DNA of 64,000 nucleotides from Mercenaria mercenaria (GCF_021730395.1 NC_069379.1:25084501-25148500), one strand, 5' to 3'; shown: positions 25,086 to 37,793, counted from the first letter of the stretch. The notes: generated by a model from the letters alone, not told the origin. Program-made: numbers and translations.

Positions 25086-26383
25086 ATATCCTTTATTAGC
25101 TTGAAAATCGGATTGTACTCAAAATTACCTTTCATAGCATTCATATCTTTTATTTACGATTTTAAAAGATGCAAATAGCTTACTGTATGTCATGGTGTTC
25201 CGATACCTACTTTTCTAACGTGATATTGGAAGTACAGTATTTTTGTCGATTTTCATATGTCAAATACAGATGTAAACAATAATTTAAAAGACGACTACAA
25301 TTTGACCGGTTTTGTCTATGAAATGTTTATTATTTTGCCTGTAATCGTTAATTGTTTCTGTCTCTGTTTCTCACGACCCGACCTTGACATTGGTCACCTC
25401 TGGAAATAGATGTCTGCGCATGCTCCGAGGTTAACTGTGCTATTTTTATAATTTCTTAAGTGTTAGTGGTTTCGAGGTATTTCCCATCGAGATCTTAGAA
25501 CATCGTAAGAATGCCTATATTTAACAATATTTTTCATTGCTTCAATATTTAACAAAATTATTTGATCGCGTACAAGGTAGAATATTTTTTTCTGTTCTGT
25601 GAAAAGTTTGGAATATAACGTAAGGTAACAGTTACAGAACTGGTGCAATTGTAGCGGTTACTGAAATTTTAGCCGAGTCTGCTATTCCTTTTGTTTGGTT
25701 GCATTCCACTTTTTTAAAAAGATCTCCTTATAGATTTTATTAACTATCGCAACACCATTCTTCTAGTGCCGTGTGGCGACCATAAAAAATCCTCGCACTT
25801 GGATTTAGTGTTGCTTTATTTTCTGGTCCTTTGGAATCATGGAATCCATTCTATATTTCAGCAATTAAAATGCTCTATAGCCGGTGCTCGTGGGCGTGGT
25901 GTTTGTTGCACTTTTCATTACCTCTCATAAAAAGATTCAATCAAACTGAGATTGCTACTTTTTGCTTTGTTGTATTCTATTCTTCCAAGGGATCTTATTG
26001 TAGATTTTGTTAGCTGTCATTTGAAATCGTGGCAGTTATTATTCAAAACCCTCTTCCATTATAATTTATAATTTTTGTCGTATATCAACCTTTATCTTTA
26101 ACATATTATTAGTTGGAATGTTCAATCTTTCGATATATCAATACTAATTTCAGAGCTGATTCTACTGAACCAAGATCACGCATGAAGTTATATGTTTTCC
26201 TTTAGATAATAGTTTTCATTTTTTCATACATTTTATCGAAAAAGTCACCATTCAGTTTTTATAAACTATTTTGCTCTAAGAGAAAATGCATTTTCCATTA
26301 TTCTAGCAGTCTCTTAGCTGTCTAAACATTATCACATTTTATAACTATATGTAACCACACTTTGAATTGCCATAAACACTGTC
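25086..26383. other. Spacer and 3' flank of gene B
   Basis: No gene. At 25660-26040 there is a short internal duplication (two related versions of a t-rich stretch ending in agattttrttarctrtc) around a dispersed repeat piece (agccggtgct, gttgcacttttcattacctc) that recurs at about 37730-37890 in gene C intron 1. From about 26110 the sequence is homologous to the 3' flank of gene A. Confidence 0.5.
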
Positions 26384-29300
26384 TTACACTGTAACAATAG
26401 GTACCACTTGTATCATTTGTTTAATGCGGTTCTCATCACACGTGCCATTATTTAGTGTAAACCAATGCTTCCACTGCATGGCCCTATCTATTCTCTTTGC
26501 AAATCCTGAAAAAAACACGGATTGTCTTTACATCGTCTTAAACCCATGGTCGGCCAGCCGCCGGGTTATTCAGTTTACTAGTGTATGGGTGTGACAATTG
26601 CAGCCATTGCATTGGTCTTTTCATGAATAAACTGATTGACACGGGCGTTTAACACGAAGGAAATTGGGAGGATATGCCAAAAGTTGATACTTGCTGATTT
26701 AGCTTTACATGTACAATGATCGTTTATGTATTTTAGATCTTGTTAGTTGTCACTGGCCTTCAGTGAGACTGACTTTCGTCAAAATTGTATTCGAATTTAT
26801 TTCTTAATGGCCTGACAAATAATCAGTAAGGTTACACACATGCACACTGCACACTTTAGAGGCGAATCTCGGCAATGTTGTTCAATTCCGGCAATTTGTT
26901 TCACCGCTGATTCGAAAAATAATGTAACATAATAATGACAATCTATTCTTTTAAAACTTTGCAATCTCGTCTAGAAGATAATGTAAACAGTGTGCTCAAT
27001 TTCTTGGCATGTTTTTTATTTATGAAAGAACGTCACGGCGGCCTTTATTCTAAAAATCTCGTTCCAAAAATGTGGAACTTGTCATCTTAAGTTCTTTAGA
27101 ATAACATTTTAAAAATTGTAATAAGAGAATAAATTACGATTTCTCCATAAGTTATACTTACCAGAAATTTTGCGCTGCACTGGGGATTTTATTTTCTGTC
27201 ATTGTTACAATGTTGTTCAATTTAGCTCACCTGAATACGAAGTGCCCTTAGTGAGCTGTCTGCAATTACCCTGTGTCCATCGTCAGTCGTCGTGTGTCGT
27301 GCTATATGTTATTTTTGCTCTTCCTTAGTGCAACTTGTTACCGACAAATAAATGCGTTTGTTACTGTGTAAACTGGGATTAAAAACTAGGTCATTAAGAC
27401 AATTAATTTGAAAACCTTGTTTACACTCTAGAGACCAGATTTTCATATCCAGTCTATGAAACTTGTTGTATCTGTGAAATCTAGAAAGTTCAAAACTGTA
27501 TTACCTGAGGTCAAAAACAAGGTCACTATGTCAAATCATAGTAAAACAATTTTTACACTCTAGAGGCCACATTCTCTCTCTGATCTTCTTAAAACTTTGA
27601 CAGAATGTTTGTCTCTAAAGAGTTCAGATTAAGTACAATACTGGATTCCTAAAGGTCAGAAACTAGGTCACTAGTTGAAATCATGGAAAGATCTTTTTAA
27701 CACTCTAGACGCCATAATTGTTTTACTTGACCGTCATAAATCTTAGTAAGAATGTTTATCTCTATGAAATGTACGTCAGTTCAAGACTTTGTTACACGGG
27801 ACCTTAAAGTAGGTCAATAGGTCAATCATAGAAAAACATTACTCAAACTCTAGAGGCTTGATCTTCATAAAACCCTGTTAGAATGTTTGTCTCTTTGAAA
27901 TCTCAGTTGGTTTCAAAACAAAACCTGACATCTTAAACATATTATTAGGTCAAATCATAAAAATCCTTCCTTACATTCTATAGACCACATTTTCTAGTCA
28001 ATCTTTATAAAACTTTGTTAGAATGTTTTTCTCTATGAAATCTAGTTCAGGTTTGAAACTGGATTATTTAAGTAAAACCTAGGTCACTATGTCAAATTAG
28101 TTGTGTACTTACCTGTCATGTAATTATTTCATATGACTATTGTCCATGTTTTTTCTTCATTTCTTCAGTTGTGCACTTAGCTGTCGTGTAATTATTTCGT
28201 ATGACTATTGTCCATGTTTTCTTTCTTCCCTCAGCTGTGCACTTACCTGTGATGTAATTATTTCGTATTACTATTGTCCGTGTTGTCTTTCTTCTCTAAG
28301 TTGTGCACTTACCTGTGATGTAATTATTTCGTATTACTATTGTCCATGTTTTCTTTCTTCCCTCATTTGTGCACTTACCTGTCATATAATTATTTCGTAT
28401 GACTATTGGCCGTGTTTTCTTTCTTTCCTCAGGTGAGAGCATGTACCACATGCCTTCAGTGTATGAAACTATAGGCAGCTCACGAATTGCAACTCCTCCA
28501 AACCTACAAACAGTCCTTTGAAAAATTAGTTTAAAGATAAAACACAAGCATAAAGTTTTTGAATAATTCTACTTATTAAATAGTTCTAAATTCTAACTAA
28601 GCCACATGCTTTGAACAACGTCAGATTCCACATGTACTCCGACTCCGTTTATATAAGTTCTACTAGAGGCATCTAGATCTTTAATATTAACCTTTAGGCT
28701 GCTTGTGGCAAGTGATTTTGCCTTTGCGACCAGCGCAGACCAAGATCAGCCTGCACATTTGTCCATTTTAGAAATATAGCAAGGTAAAGGTAAGAAGGAT
28801 CAAACAAAGACTACCATATAATGCGTTCCAATAATGTATTTTTATACCGAAGCATGTTGATAAAACACGTGATTTCTTGTTTGTTTGTTTTTTCATAAGA
28901 ACTTCAGCCTCGATCAAAATGCTACTGATTCAGAATGAAACTCGATAAAAAATCCTACTAAAGGGATTAAGACTTAATTCCATAAATAGTTTTACGATAC
29001 TTGTTTCAGCATGTGTCTTATATTTGTTATATAAAAACGTAAACAATTGAAGGTACTGTAACACATACCTAGATGACAGCAAGCTGTGAAGAAGGCTTTC
29101 AAAACGTGTTTCTAGTCCGATACGTTCGGTCGAATCGTTTGCCAGACTTCTCAATTTTCCATATAGAGTCGCCCAAAAAGACGTTGTTCTTTCCGTAGCA
29201 AATAAAACAAGGAATCCTGTATTTACATGTGACTTTGGTGCAAAGTTAACAAGCATATCATTACCCTCATCAGCCTTGAAACTTGGTAAAGGATTCGCAA

Positions 29301-30015
29301 ACCAGACTGACTCAACATCAAGAAGTAGCACGTTAATTCCTGCATGAAGTAAGGCGTTGATAATTTGCAATTTTGTAGGAGTGAGTTGTACTTTTCTTAA
29401 GTCTTGTACAGGAACATTTGGTTCTAGTGTATATCTTCTTATTCCAGGCCAGGTTTTGTCCATAAATTCTTTTGATTCTTTTCCGTGTGTAACGATAATC
29501 AATGAAGAATGCAGATCCAGGTATTTTGTATTGCACAACCAACTGTTTGCAAATACTTTATTATCTTCATCTACAAAAGTAAGTAAGACGATTTTCCAAT
29601 TTTTGTTTGAATTTAAGATGGGCTCTGCTAATCTAACGATATCTGCAAACCTTTTCTTTGTATCTTGCAAATGATCATCAAATTCAATTGCCTTTTTGTA
29701 ATTGTTTAACTTTTGTTCCTGTAACGTATCTAGACTAATTAATGCAGGTCCTTGTGGTTTATTCACCTTATTTACTGTGACTTGCTTCTTCGCAATTTCA
29801 TCTTCGTTTGTTTTGTCTTTATCTTCCTTAGGTATTTCAAACTGTTGTATACCTTTCTGACGGTCTGTAAGCGTCGGCAATGGTTCCTCTTCATTTCGAC
29901 TTTCCTTGTCACCTGTTCTTTTTATGACCGTAAGTAAAATGAAAAATAATACCAAAAGAATCGGTGTTAGATTTTGAAATACACTCATTTTAAAACTCCG
30001 AGCACTTCGCATCAT
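26384..30015 (-). CDS. Gene B: type II membrane PF03407-like glycosyltransferase, 3 exons
   Basis: Exons on the minus strand are 30015-29069, 28503-28379 and 26505-26384, giving 397 residues with the same intron phases as gene A. Membrane segment at about 16-31, shorter charged stem than A, then the catalytic domain with FVDEDNKVFANSWLCNTKYL, LLLDVESVWFANPLP (DVES at 233-236) and VNTGFLVLFATERT (NTGF at 265-268). Exons 2-3 carry RFGGVAIRELPIVSYTEGMW, IVIRNNYMTGFAKRIDRAMQ and a Cys near the end (NNGTC). It is the closest paralog of A across coding, flanking and intron sequence. The altered DxD is shared with A, so the change predates their split. Intron 2 contains a donor-derived 66-bp array and a long tandem-repeat element. 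Role inferred as a Golgi sugar transferase of unknown substrate. Confidence 0.85.
27224..28095. repeat. Tandem-repeat element (about 140-bp units) in gene B intron 2
   Basis: Begins with agctcacctgaatacgaagt followed by a gtcgtcgtgt-rich tract. It continues with about six diverged units carrying actctagaggccac, ttagaatgttt-tctct and aaaactaggtca. This is the same family as the element at 45597-47508 but more diverged. It lacks the far end and runs directly into the splice-donor array. Confidence 0.7.
28100..28378 (-). repeat. 66-bp minisatellite derived from the exon 2/intron 2 junction of gene B
   Basis: Four intronic units precede (in plus order) the true exon 2 end at 28379. Each repeats exon-like sequence (the RNNY-coding part) and the donor. 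Three keep cag- or cac-gtaag-like sites (complements near 28107, 28234 and 28306), while the one near 28168 is changed to cttagct. The unit length equals that of gene A, so the array probably existed in their common ancestor. Confidence 0.8.
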
Positions 30016-30308
30016 TATATTTCTTGTCGTGAATCAGACTGAAAATATTTAACTACTACCTAACAAAGCTATGCCTGCTTAACAATTTACTTACTTCTTT
30101 CATAGTTAAACTTGTCAGTTTATTTGATTTCGTGTACACAGATGTTCAGATAGCAATTAATCCAACACTTTAAACGTCTTTCAAACATCAACACTGTCCA
30201 CTTTCAAAATCAATAACAGCCTTGATGCTTCAATCATTTATCTAACAACGAATGTACAGAGAGTCCTTAGAAGAGTAATGATATTTGAGTAATGATAATT
30301 ACCCCCAT

Positions 30309-30517
30309 ACTGTAAAATCATTAATATACATGGGGGACTAATTTTCGTGGATTTCGCGGTTGAGTCAATCCACGAAATTTAATCCCAACGAACAAGTAAA
30401 ATTCCCATTCATTTTATGTTCAAAAGTTGAAATCCACTAATTCATATCCCCACGAAATTGCCATTTTAACTAAAACCACGAAAATTCATGCCCATGAAAT
30501 TAAATGATTTTACAGTA
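30309..30517. mobile_element. MITE with tactgtaaaatcatt terminal inverted repeats
   Basis: The left end tactgtaaaatcattaa and right end ttaaatgattttacagta are inverted. Subterminal parts are also partly inverted (ttttcgtggatttcgcgg against ccacgaaaattcatg). It lies in the 5' flank of gene B and is absent from the matching place upstream of gene A, so it inserted after the A/B split. Confidence 0.8.
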
Positions 30518-30554
30518 TACTAATTCCCAAATGTGTGTGTTGTGTATGACATCA

Positions 30555-30788
30555 CACCGACATAATTATAGGTCATTTAGTGACTTTCTGGCTTACGACT
30601 GTGGAGGAAGACTGCTGGTTCCCTTCCGGGAAATAATTCTGGTAATGGCACCTGGGTATAACCACCGGCCAACTGGATGGCTTCCTCACATGAAACAATC
30701 TACACAGTAAGCGAGGTCTCGAACCCGCAACAGTGTGAGGCAAGTGATTGAAAGTCAATGGGCTTAACCAAATGGCCAAGGAGGCCTC
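30555..30788 (-). mobile_element. tRNA-derived SINE, family 1
   Basis: Read on the minus strand the head has an A-box-like tggttaagccc and a B box gggttcgagacc. The body follows (ttcatgtgaggaagcc, ggccggtggttatacccagg, cctccacagtcgtaagcc). The homologous SINE upstream of gene A gave rise to the 48-bp minisatellite array. No target-site duplication could be fixed. Confidence 0.8.
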
Positions 30789-31117
30789 AAACCAGAAGTT
30801 TCGCCCGAGTATTTCTCTTTATTCAATTGTCAACATTACGAACAGCAGAACCTACAGGTTGTCCAAATTGCACCATATACCATAACATTCTTTAGTTTCA
30901 TAGCTTTGCCTTCTTACTTGTGCTTAACAAAATATTGCTATAACATATAATATTATAGAACCAATTTTATAGTGTGTATCAACAACTATAATTATATTCT
31001 GTTTCAAAATAATTTTTGTCAATATAGAATATCCTTTGGAAAAATAGAATGCACCCAAGACTCGATTTGATTGATTTAAACTTACATTTCTCGCCCAACA
31101 CACTAAGTATTTAACGT

Positions 31118-31192
31118 ATTTAGTGACTTTCTGGCTTACGACTGTGGAGGAAGACTGGGAAATAATTCTGGTACAAGTTGGCACCTGGGTAT
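31118..31192 (-). repeat. Partial SINE family 1 duplicate
   Basis: Nearly identical to 30577-30660 (tagtgactttctggcttacg, aataattctgg, gcacctgggtat) with a short internal loss. Probably a local copy. Confidence 0.7.
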
Positions 31193-31309
31193 ATCTTTTG
31201 AGAACAGGTGCAAATACCATATTTCATTATTAGTGTACAAAAGTAAAACAGTAGATTGTCCTATATACATTTCAGATTTACTACATTTTGTTCATAATGA
31301 TCATTACAG

Positions 31310-31481
31310 TCTGCGCACTGAAAACATGGATCTTTCTATTGTTAAACCTAAAACGAACTACCTAAAACAAACTAGCTAGAAAGCTGCACACATATGGAAA
31401 TCACTTCTTTCTTACATTAAACTTCATAATAATAATATAACTGCGTTCAAGCATGATTTAAAGAATTTTCTCTTGTTACAA
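31310..31481 (+). mobile_element. LINE 3' coding fragment
   Basis: Translates to the usual extreme C-terminus of jockey/CR1-like LINE polyproteins (VKPKTNYLKQTS, AAHIWKSLLSYIKL, ITAFKHDLKNFLLLQ) with one in-frame stop. The rest of the element is absent, which is normal 5' truncation. Confidence 0.65.
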
Positions 31482-31712
31482 TAGTTTTTAGCAATTAATT
31501 ACTTGTAATTACATGAATTTTGTTGAATTGATGGGACTGTATTCGTTTCCAATAATAATAATATTCATATTATCTTATTATTCAAATCTGGAACTATTCA
31601 TTATTTTATGCGACAGACTTTCTTTTTTGTACATCTTAATTGTCATGTATAATCTTTGTGACGCATGGTAATTCTTTTAAAACATTGTTATTGTTATTGT
31701 TATTATATATAT
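31482..31712. other. Short spacer, no gene
   Basis: AT-rich, probably LINE 3' tail and flank; ends in a ta-repeat just before the hairpin element. Confidence 0.4.
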
Positions 31713-32074
31713 ATAGAGAGTATGAGAAAAGATATATGTTCAAACAGTGTCAAGAGTTTAATTATAAACCCGAGCGCTTTCGGCTTTTTAAAAAAGCCTT
31801 TTTCAAGGGTAGCATAAATCAAAACAACACAGCAACGGCGTAAATACCGCCTGTATAGTTCGATATATAAATGCTCATTCATTTATATATCGAACTTTAC
31901 AGGCGGTATTTGAGCATTTATATATCGAACTATACAGGCGGTATTTACGCCGTTGCTGTGTTGTTTTGATTTATGCTACCCTTGAAAAAGGCTTTTTTAA
32001 AAAGCCGAAAGCGCTCGGGTTTATAATTAAACTCTTGACACTGTTTGAACATATATTTTTTCTCATACTCTATA
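31713..32074. mobile_element. Long, nearly perfect hairpin (fold-back MITE)
   Basis: The left arm (about 31713-31880) and right arm (about 31910-32074) are inverted copies with very few differences. They share ttcaaacagtgtcaagagtt, aacccgagcgctttcggctt and the gtaaataccgcctgtatag block. The centre has an extra partial copy of the gtataggcgg-type block. There is no coding capacity. The arm similarity points to recent origin or gene conversion between arms. Confidence 0.85.
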
Positions 32075-32379
32075 ATTTTATCTTTATGTTCTTGTATCCT
32101 TCCGGGATACAGTGTGTTTGAAAGGCATTTCGTTGATGTTTTTTCTTTAATATCTCACTTATATATAAGTTACGTTTATTTAAGATTTCCTTAATTTGAG
32201 ACGTGTTTGTCGAGAAAATTTAAGTAATTCTGAAATGTGTATTTTTGTATAAATGTTTAATTATAAATTTACTTTTTGATTGTGTGTATGTGTGAATGTA
32301 TATCAGTTGAAGGCCATACTGGAAATAAGTTGTATAATATCTGTATTTGTACACTTAGTATGTAACTTTCAGAAAATAA

Positions 32380-32422
<43 letters not shown>

Positions 32423-32934
32423 ACGTTTGAGTCCATGTTTATAAGTGATTGAATAGTGATATATGATGAATCAACGAATACTAATTCACTTAAAAATTTC
32501 TTAAGTACAGAAATGGAGGAACTAGCATGTGCATCGTATAACAACTGACCGTTCCAAGGCGATGTCCACATGTGGAGACTTATCAGCTGATTTTACGTCC
32601 ACGCTGTCTGAACAGTGTATTTGTTCTATGTACTTTGATATACATACCTAATATTTCAGCTATCTGTACACACACTGCTATGGGTGAGCAGGAGTCCTGT
32701 GTTGTTTCCCTTGTTTTCATATAATGTATTAGCAAAAACAAAAACAAACAGTTTCAATATTGTTGTTTTTTATCGACTGTACATTTATGACAACATGAGG
32801 AATTCGAAGATTTAATTTAAACTGAACTAAAAGAGGTTAATGTTTCCTTTGTAAAAGTAAATACAACAACAAATAGAAAATATAATAGTTTAAAAGTGGT
32901 GTTTCTGTTTGACAGCTGTTCTCAGTTTTGTTGA
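32075..32934. other. Spacer with an ATT microsatellite, no gene
   Basis: Contains (ATT)n at 32378-32422, about 14 repeats. Nothing else recognised. Confidence 0.5.
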
Positions 32935-33190
32935 GTAAGTTTACCTGCTCCTAGAATTTAAAGTATTTTTCTAAAATCACACAATTCTCAAGACCTTTAA
33001 TAATCTAGGTTCATGCGCTTCTTAAAATAGTTCCATTGATGAACATTGCGAATTATCAATCATGTGAGCAAGTTTTCCAGCTCCTAGAGTTTTAAGTATT
33101 TTTCTAAAATCACACAATTCTAATGACCCTTAATAATCTAGGTTTATGCGCTTTTTAAAATAGTTCCATTCATGAACATTGCGAATTATC
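32935..33190. repeat. Two tandem copies of a 127-bp segment
   Basis: Each copy runs from gtaagttt-cc-gctcctaga through tttctaaaatcacacaattct and taataatctaggtt-atgcgc to gaacattgcgaattatcaat. The copies differ at several bases. Confidence 0.85.
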
Positions 33191-34533
33191 AATCATAAAG
33201 TGTTATAAAGAATTATATGAAGAACAACAAAGAATTCATTCTACTTTATCTAATTTTGTGACAACTCCCATGATCTACTAGAAGCACCTCTGTCACACAA
33301 TGAAAATGCTGAGAACATGACACATATCTCTAAAAGTAGAGACAGAATTGTGTCAAATGTCGTCTTATTGACACCTTGGATTACGAGGGAACCAGGAAAA
33401 GGAAGAAACTGAAACCAGAATCGATCCCACTTCATCAAAGTGGACGGGTTAACCTTCCCCTACCTTCCAACCGTAACAAGTCATTCATTGAGACGTGCGA
33501 TGGATCGAAGATGTGTGTGGAACTGTCAGACTGACAGAGAATTTGAATTAATGGTTATATGAAACTTGATTTCTATGAGTTAATTTACAAATGTACAAAT
33601 TTAGATGTAGTACAGTGGGTGATATGATTTACGCTTCAATAAAGCGCCTAATCGTTTTATAGCTCAGTCAGCTACAAAGTCACAATTGAGATATGAAACT
33701 GACGTCTATGGACAAGTATTCACCGGTGCATAACTTGATTTCAAACAAAGGCATTACAAATATGTTGAAACTTCCCTACGCTCTCTTTACACTAGGGAAA
33801 CAATCTGTTTATAGATTGAAATTGTTGAATGAACACCGTTTGGCAATCATACTCCTGTCCAGGTTATATCAGTGCAATGGAAAAGTAAGCTATCTATGTT
33901 ACCTGTATACAGTATAACTCAGTCATGCTTCTAACCATCCTGCAATTGTATTCTTTGATTTTCTCATAAATCTAAATATTTTCCCATACTTTTATGCATA
34001 TACATGTATATGGGTAGCAGAGATTGATTCCTTTCTAGCGAAATCTTTCTCAACATTTTTCCGTGTAAAATTCTGTGGGTTTTCACTTTAAAAAATATCG
34101 TCTGTTTGTTGACAAATTTCACCACAAAAAATCACACTTATCCGAGGGCATTCAATGATTTGATCTTAACATATTTATTTTTTTCAATTTTCAAACTTCT
34201 GACTGTTGCAGTAATTATGCATGAGTTTTTTTTCGTGCCTAGAACTAAAGTGCGTCATTCGCATGAGATACTATATGTACATAGTCACCTAAGCCTACAA
34301 TAAAGTTTTTAGGAGAGTTGTCTCCATTGTTTTTAAATATTTTACCCAGGATCTTTTTTTTTTCAGCTTAAATAACACTTTGTCATGAAATAATGTTTTA
34401 AGTACTTTTTTCAGACTGTGTACTTTGATGCATGAGCTACATATATATCTAAAACAGATTGTGCCTACTTTAGTTCTAATGCCTACAATATTTATTTTAA
34501 CCCCTTTTGCATCAACACATGCCATTTTATCGT
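33191..34533. other. 3' flank of gene C, no other gene seen
   Basis: No supported frame. A minus-strand AATAAA at 34496-34491, about 38 bases past the stop, is a weak polyadenylation candidate for gene C. The frames at 33250-33438 and 33693-33917 show nothing recognisable. Confidence 0.45.
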
Positions 34534-37500
34534 TCACAGTCTCACAGTTTTCTTCACAATATCAACGTTACAGGTGCCGTTATCTTGCAGAAACCAGTGA
34601 GTCCATTGCTTGGCTCTTCGTATCTTCTCCTCATTGCCTGGCAACACAATTAATATTCATATTAGCATATATATTAACAGCTGTTTTCAAAATGTAAACT
34701 GTATTCACATTCTTTTGTAAAGTCTAACATATTTTATTGATTTAAATAAAAGAAACATGTATGTATGCTGTTATTTCATCAGTCGTTCGGTGTGTCGATT
34801 TGAAAGCTGTATTATGTTGTAAGGGCTTGTATGATTCATTTTAATGTGTCAACTATACATTATATACAAGCATTCTGTAAACCATGTCTTCATTATTCTA
34901 TCCTATTTGTTAGCTACAAACATTGTAAAATGTTTAATGTTTAATAAAATCATTGTATTGAAATAGTGTGTGGTATTGTTTTCTTTCTTGGTTGTTTGTT
35001 TTTCTATTTGTTATTTCATTGTTTGTTTCTTAATAAATTAAACGATTTTTTTATCATTATTATCAGTATCATATATTTGAGTGTTAACGGTTTTATAAAA
35101 GACTAATATGTGATCAGCTTTTTTTTACTTTTTCCAATATATGATTCACTTAAAAAAGGAAAAATAAAAATCAGATTTTTAATAAAAATCAGATTTTTGA
35201 TAAAAATCATTTTCATTTGTATCTTCGTTTGAAAAGTAAACGTGATAAATACCATAGGGTTATTATAACAGTAGATTGATCTGGGACTTTGTATTCGGCT
35301 CGAGTGGATTTTGCCAGATCGGATCTCACGAGGCGCGCAAGCGCCGAGTGTGATCCGATCTTGCAAAATCTACGAGAGCCAAATACAAAGTCCTAGATCT
35401 AGCTACGGTTGTAATGACCCTTTTATTATATACCTTTACCATTTTGATTCTTGTTTTGTTTTCGAATGAAATCTTCAATGTTTATCGATATTAAATGGAA
35501 CTTAGTGAAGTTTTATGTGCGCTATTTATAGAAATGTGTCCGGTCATGCATATTTATGAAAATAGTCCGGCAGCATACAATACGGAAGGTACAATACGGA
35601 GTAACAGTTTAAAAGGTACAATACGGATTTTTTGTCTGTCTGTTCATATTTAATTGTGAAATACAAGCCGATATTTTACAGAATTTATATAGGTATATAA
35701 TAATACAGTTTATTATATACCTATATAAATTCTGTCAAAGATACAGGTTGTATTTCACAAGTAAATATGAACAGGCAAAAAAATCCGTATTATACCTTTT
35801 GTATTGTATGTTGCCGGACTATTTTTATTTATAATACATGACCTGACAAAGTTCTATAAACAGCGCACACAAAACTTTACTCATTTCTAAACATTTAAGA
35901 CTTCATTCAATAACAAAACAACAAACAACAAGGTGGAAGTATATAATAAAAGGAATTCTAGCAAGGACGTGCTTACCTTAAAGATAATTATTTCGTATAA
36001 CTGCAGTTTTCTAGCAAGGATACTCTTACCTTCAAGATAACTATTTCGTATAATTGCAGTATCTAGCAAGGACATGCTTACCTTCTATCATAATTATTTC
36101 ATTTAAATACAGTATTCTAGCAAGCACATGTTTACCATCAACATAATTTTAACCCGACTGCTTAGCTCAATAGGGAGAGTGGCGATCTGCGGATCGCGGG
36201 GTCGCGGGGTTCGATCCTCGGGTGGGTCGTATGTTCTCCATGACGATTTGATAAAAGACATTGTGTCTGAAATCATTCGTCCTTCACCTCTGATTCATGA
36301 GGAGTTGTCAGTTAATTGCGGAGAAGAGGATTGTACTGGTACAGAATCCTTCAATCTTCAACATAATTATTTTCGTATAAATACAGTATTTTAGCAAGGA
36401 TACGCTTACCTTCAACATAATTATTTCGTTTAAATGCAGTATTCTAGCATGGACATGCTTACCTTCAACATAATTATTTCGTTTAAATGCAGTATTTTAG
36501 CAAGGACATGCTTACCTTCAACATAATTATTATTTCGTATAACTACAGTATTCTAGCAAGGATACGCTTACCTTCAACATAATAATTTCGTTTAAATACA
36601 GTATTCTAGCATGCTTACCTTCAAGATAATTCTTTCGTTAAAATGCAGTATTCTAGCAAGGGCATGCTTACCTTCAACATAATTATTTCGTTAAAATGCA
36701 GTATTCTAGCAAGGATATGCTTACCTTCAACATAATAATTTCGTTTAAATACAGTATTCTAGCATGCTTACCTTCAAGATCATTATTTCGTTAAAATGCA
36801 GTATTCTAGCAAGGGCATGCTTACCTTCAACATAATTATTTCGTTTAAATACAGTATTCTAGCATGCTTACCTTCAACATAATTATTTCGTTAAAATGCA
36901 GTATTCTAGCAAGGGCATGCTTACCTTCAACATAATTATTTCGTTTAAATACAGTATTCTAGCATGCTTACCTTCAACATAATTATTTAGTTTTAATACA
37001 GTATTCTAGCAAGCCTTCAACATATTTATTTCGTTTAAATACAGTATTCTGGCACGAATATGCTTACCTTCAACATAATCATTTCGTTTGGATACAGTAT
37101 TCTAGCAAGGACATCTTACCTTCAACATAATTATTTCGTATAACTACAGGCCGGGTCTTTGCTCGTTCCTCTTCAGACAAATAGTACCAAACACCGTCCG
37201 TGAAAGAATGAATCGGCAGATGTCTAACCGCTACTGCTTCATACCTGTTGCAAAGAAACATTTAGTGTAATGCGTTATGATAATAATAATAATAATAATA
37301 ATGATAGATAGATATAATAATAATAGTTATAATAATGATACAAATACTTAGTAGATGGTAAACATTTTATGTTTGATGAATTTAACTTATTTCCACTTCG
37401 TTGCTTTCCTGTAACAACAGCTTTAATTTCAAAGAAATAAAAACATGGGTAATAATTAGTAACCTAGGTACCGCAGCGCAAGCCAAACGTAAGACTTGTT

Positions 37501-37793
37501 TGACAGTTTGATTTAAGAAACAAAGACACACCATGTCTTCATTTGTTTTAAAAACGTTCGGCTTTTGAGTTTTGATTATGATACTACAAATGTTTCAAGA
37601 TAAAAAATTTGAGGTCCAAAGTTTAAAACAGATAACATTCTTGACATGGTGCACTGTTTCAGCAAAAATATTCTTATAGTTCAAGCAACACAGTCGGCCA
37701 TACACGACCGTTGATGAGTTTGCAATGGGATCATGGATTCCATGTGTAATAGAGTTCCGCTTAAGCCGGTGCTAGGGTGAGTGTGTGTGTTGG

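Noticed and set aside
36153-36235. tRNA gene with a good B box
   Set aside because: It is the head of a SINE, followed by the family body found in three other places in the window; the acceptor stem is not intact.
35958-37119. CRISPR-like array of regular repeats
   Set aside because: The units are contiguous without unique spacers and derive from an exon/intron border in a eukaryotic gene.
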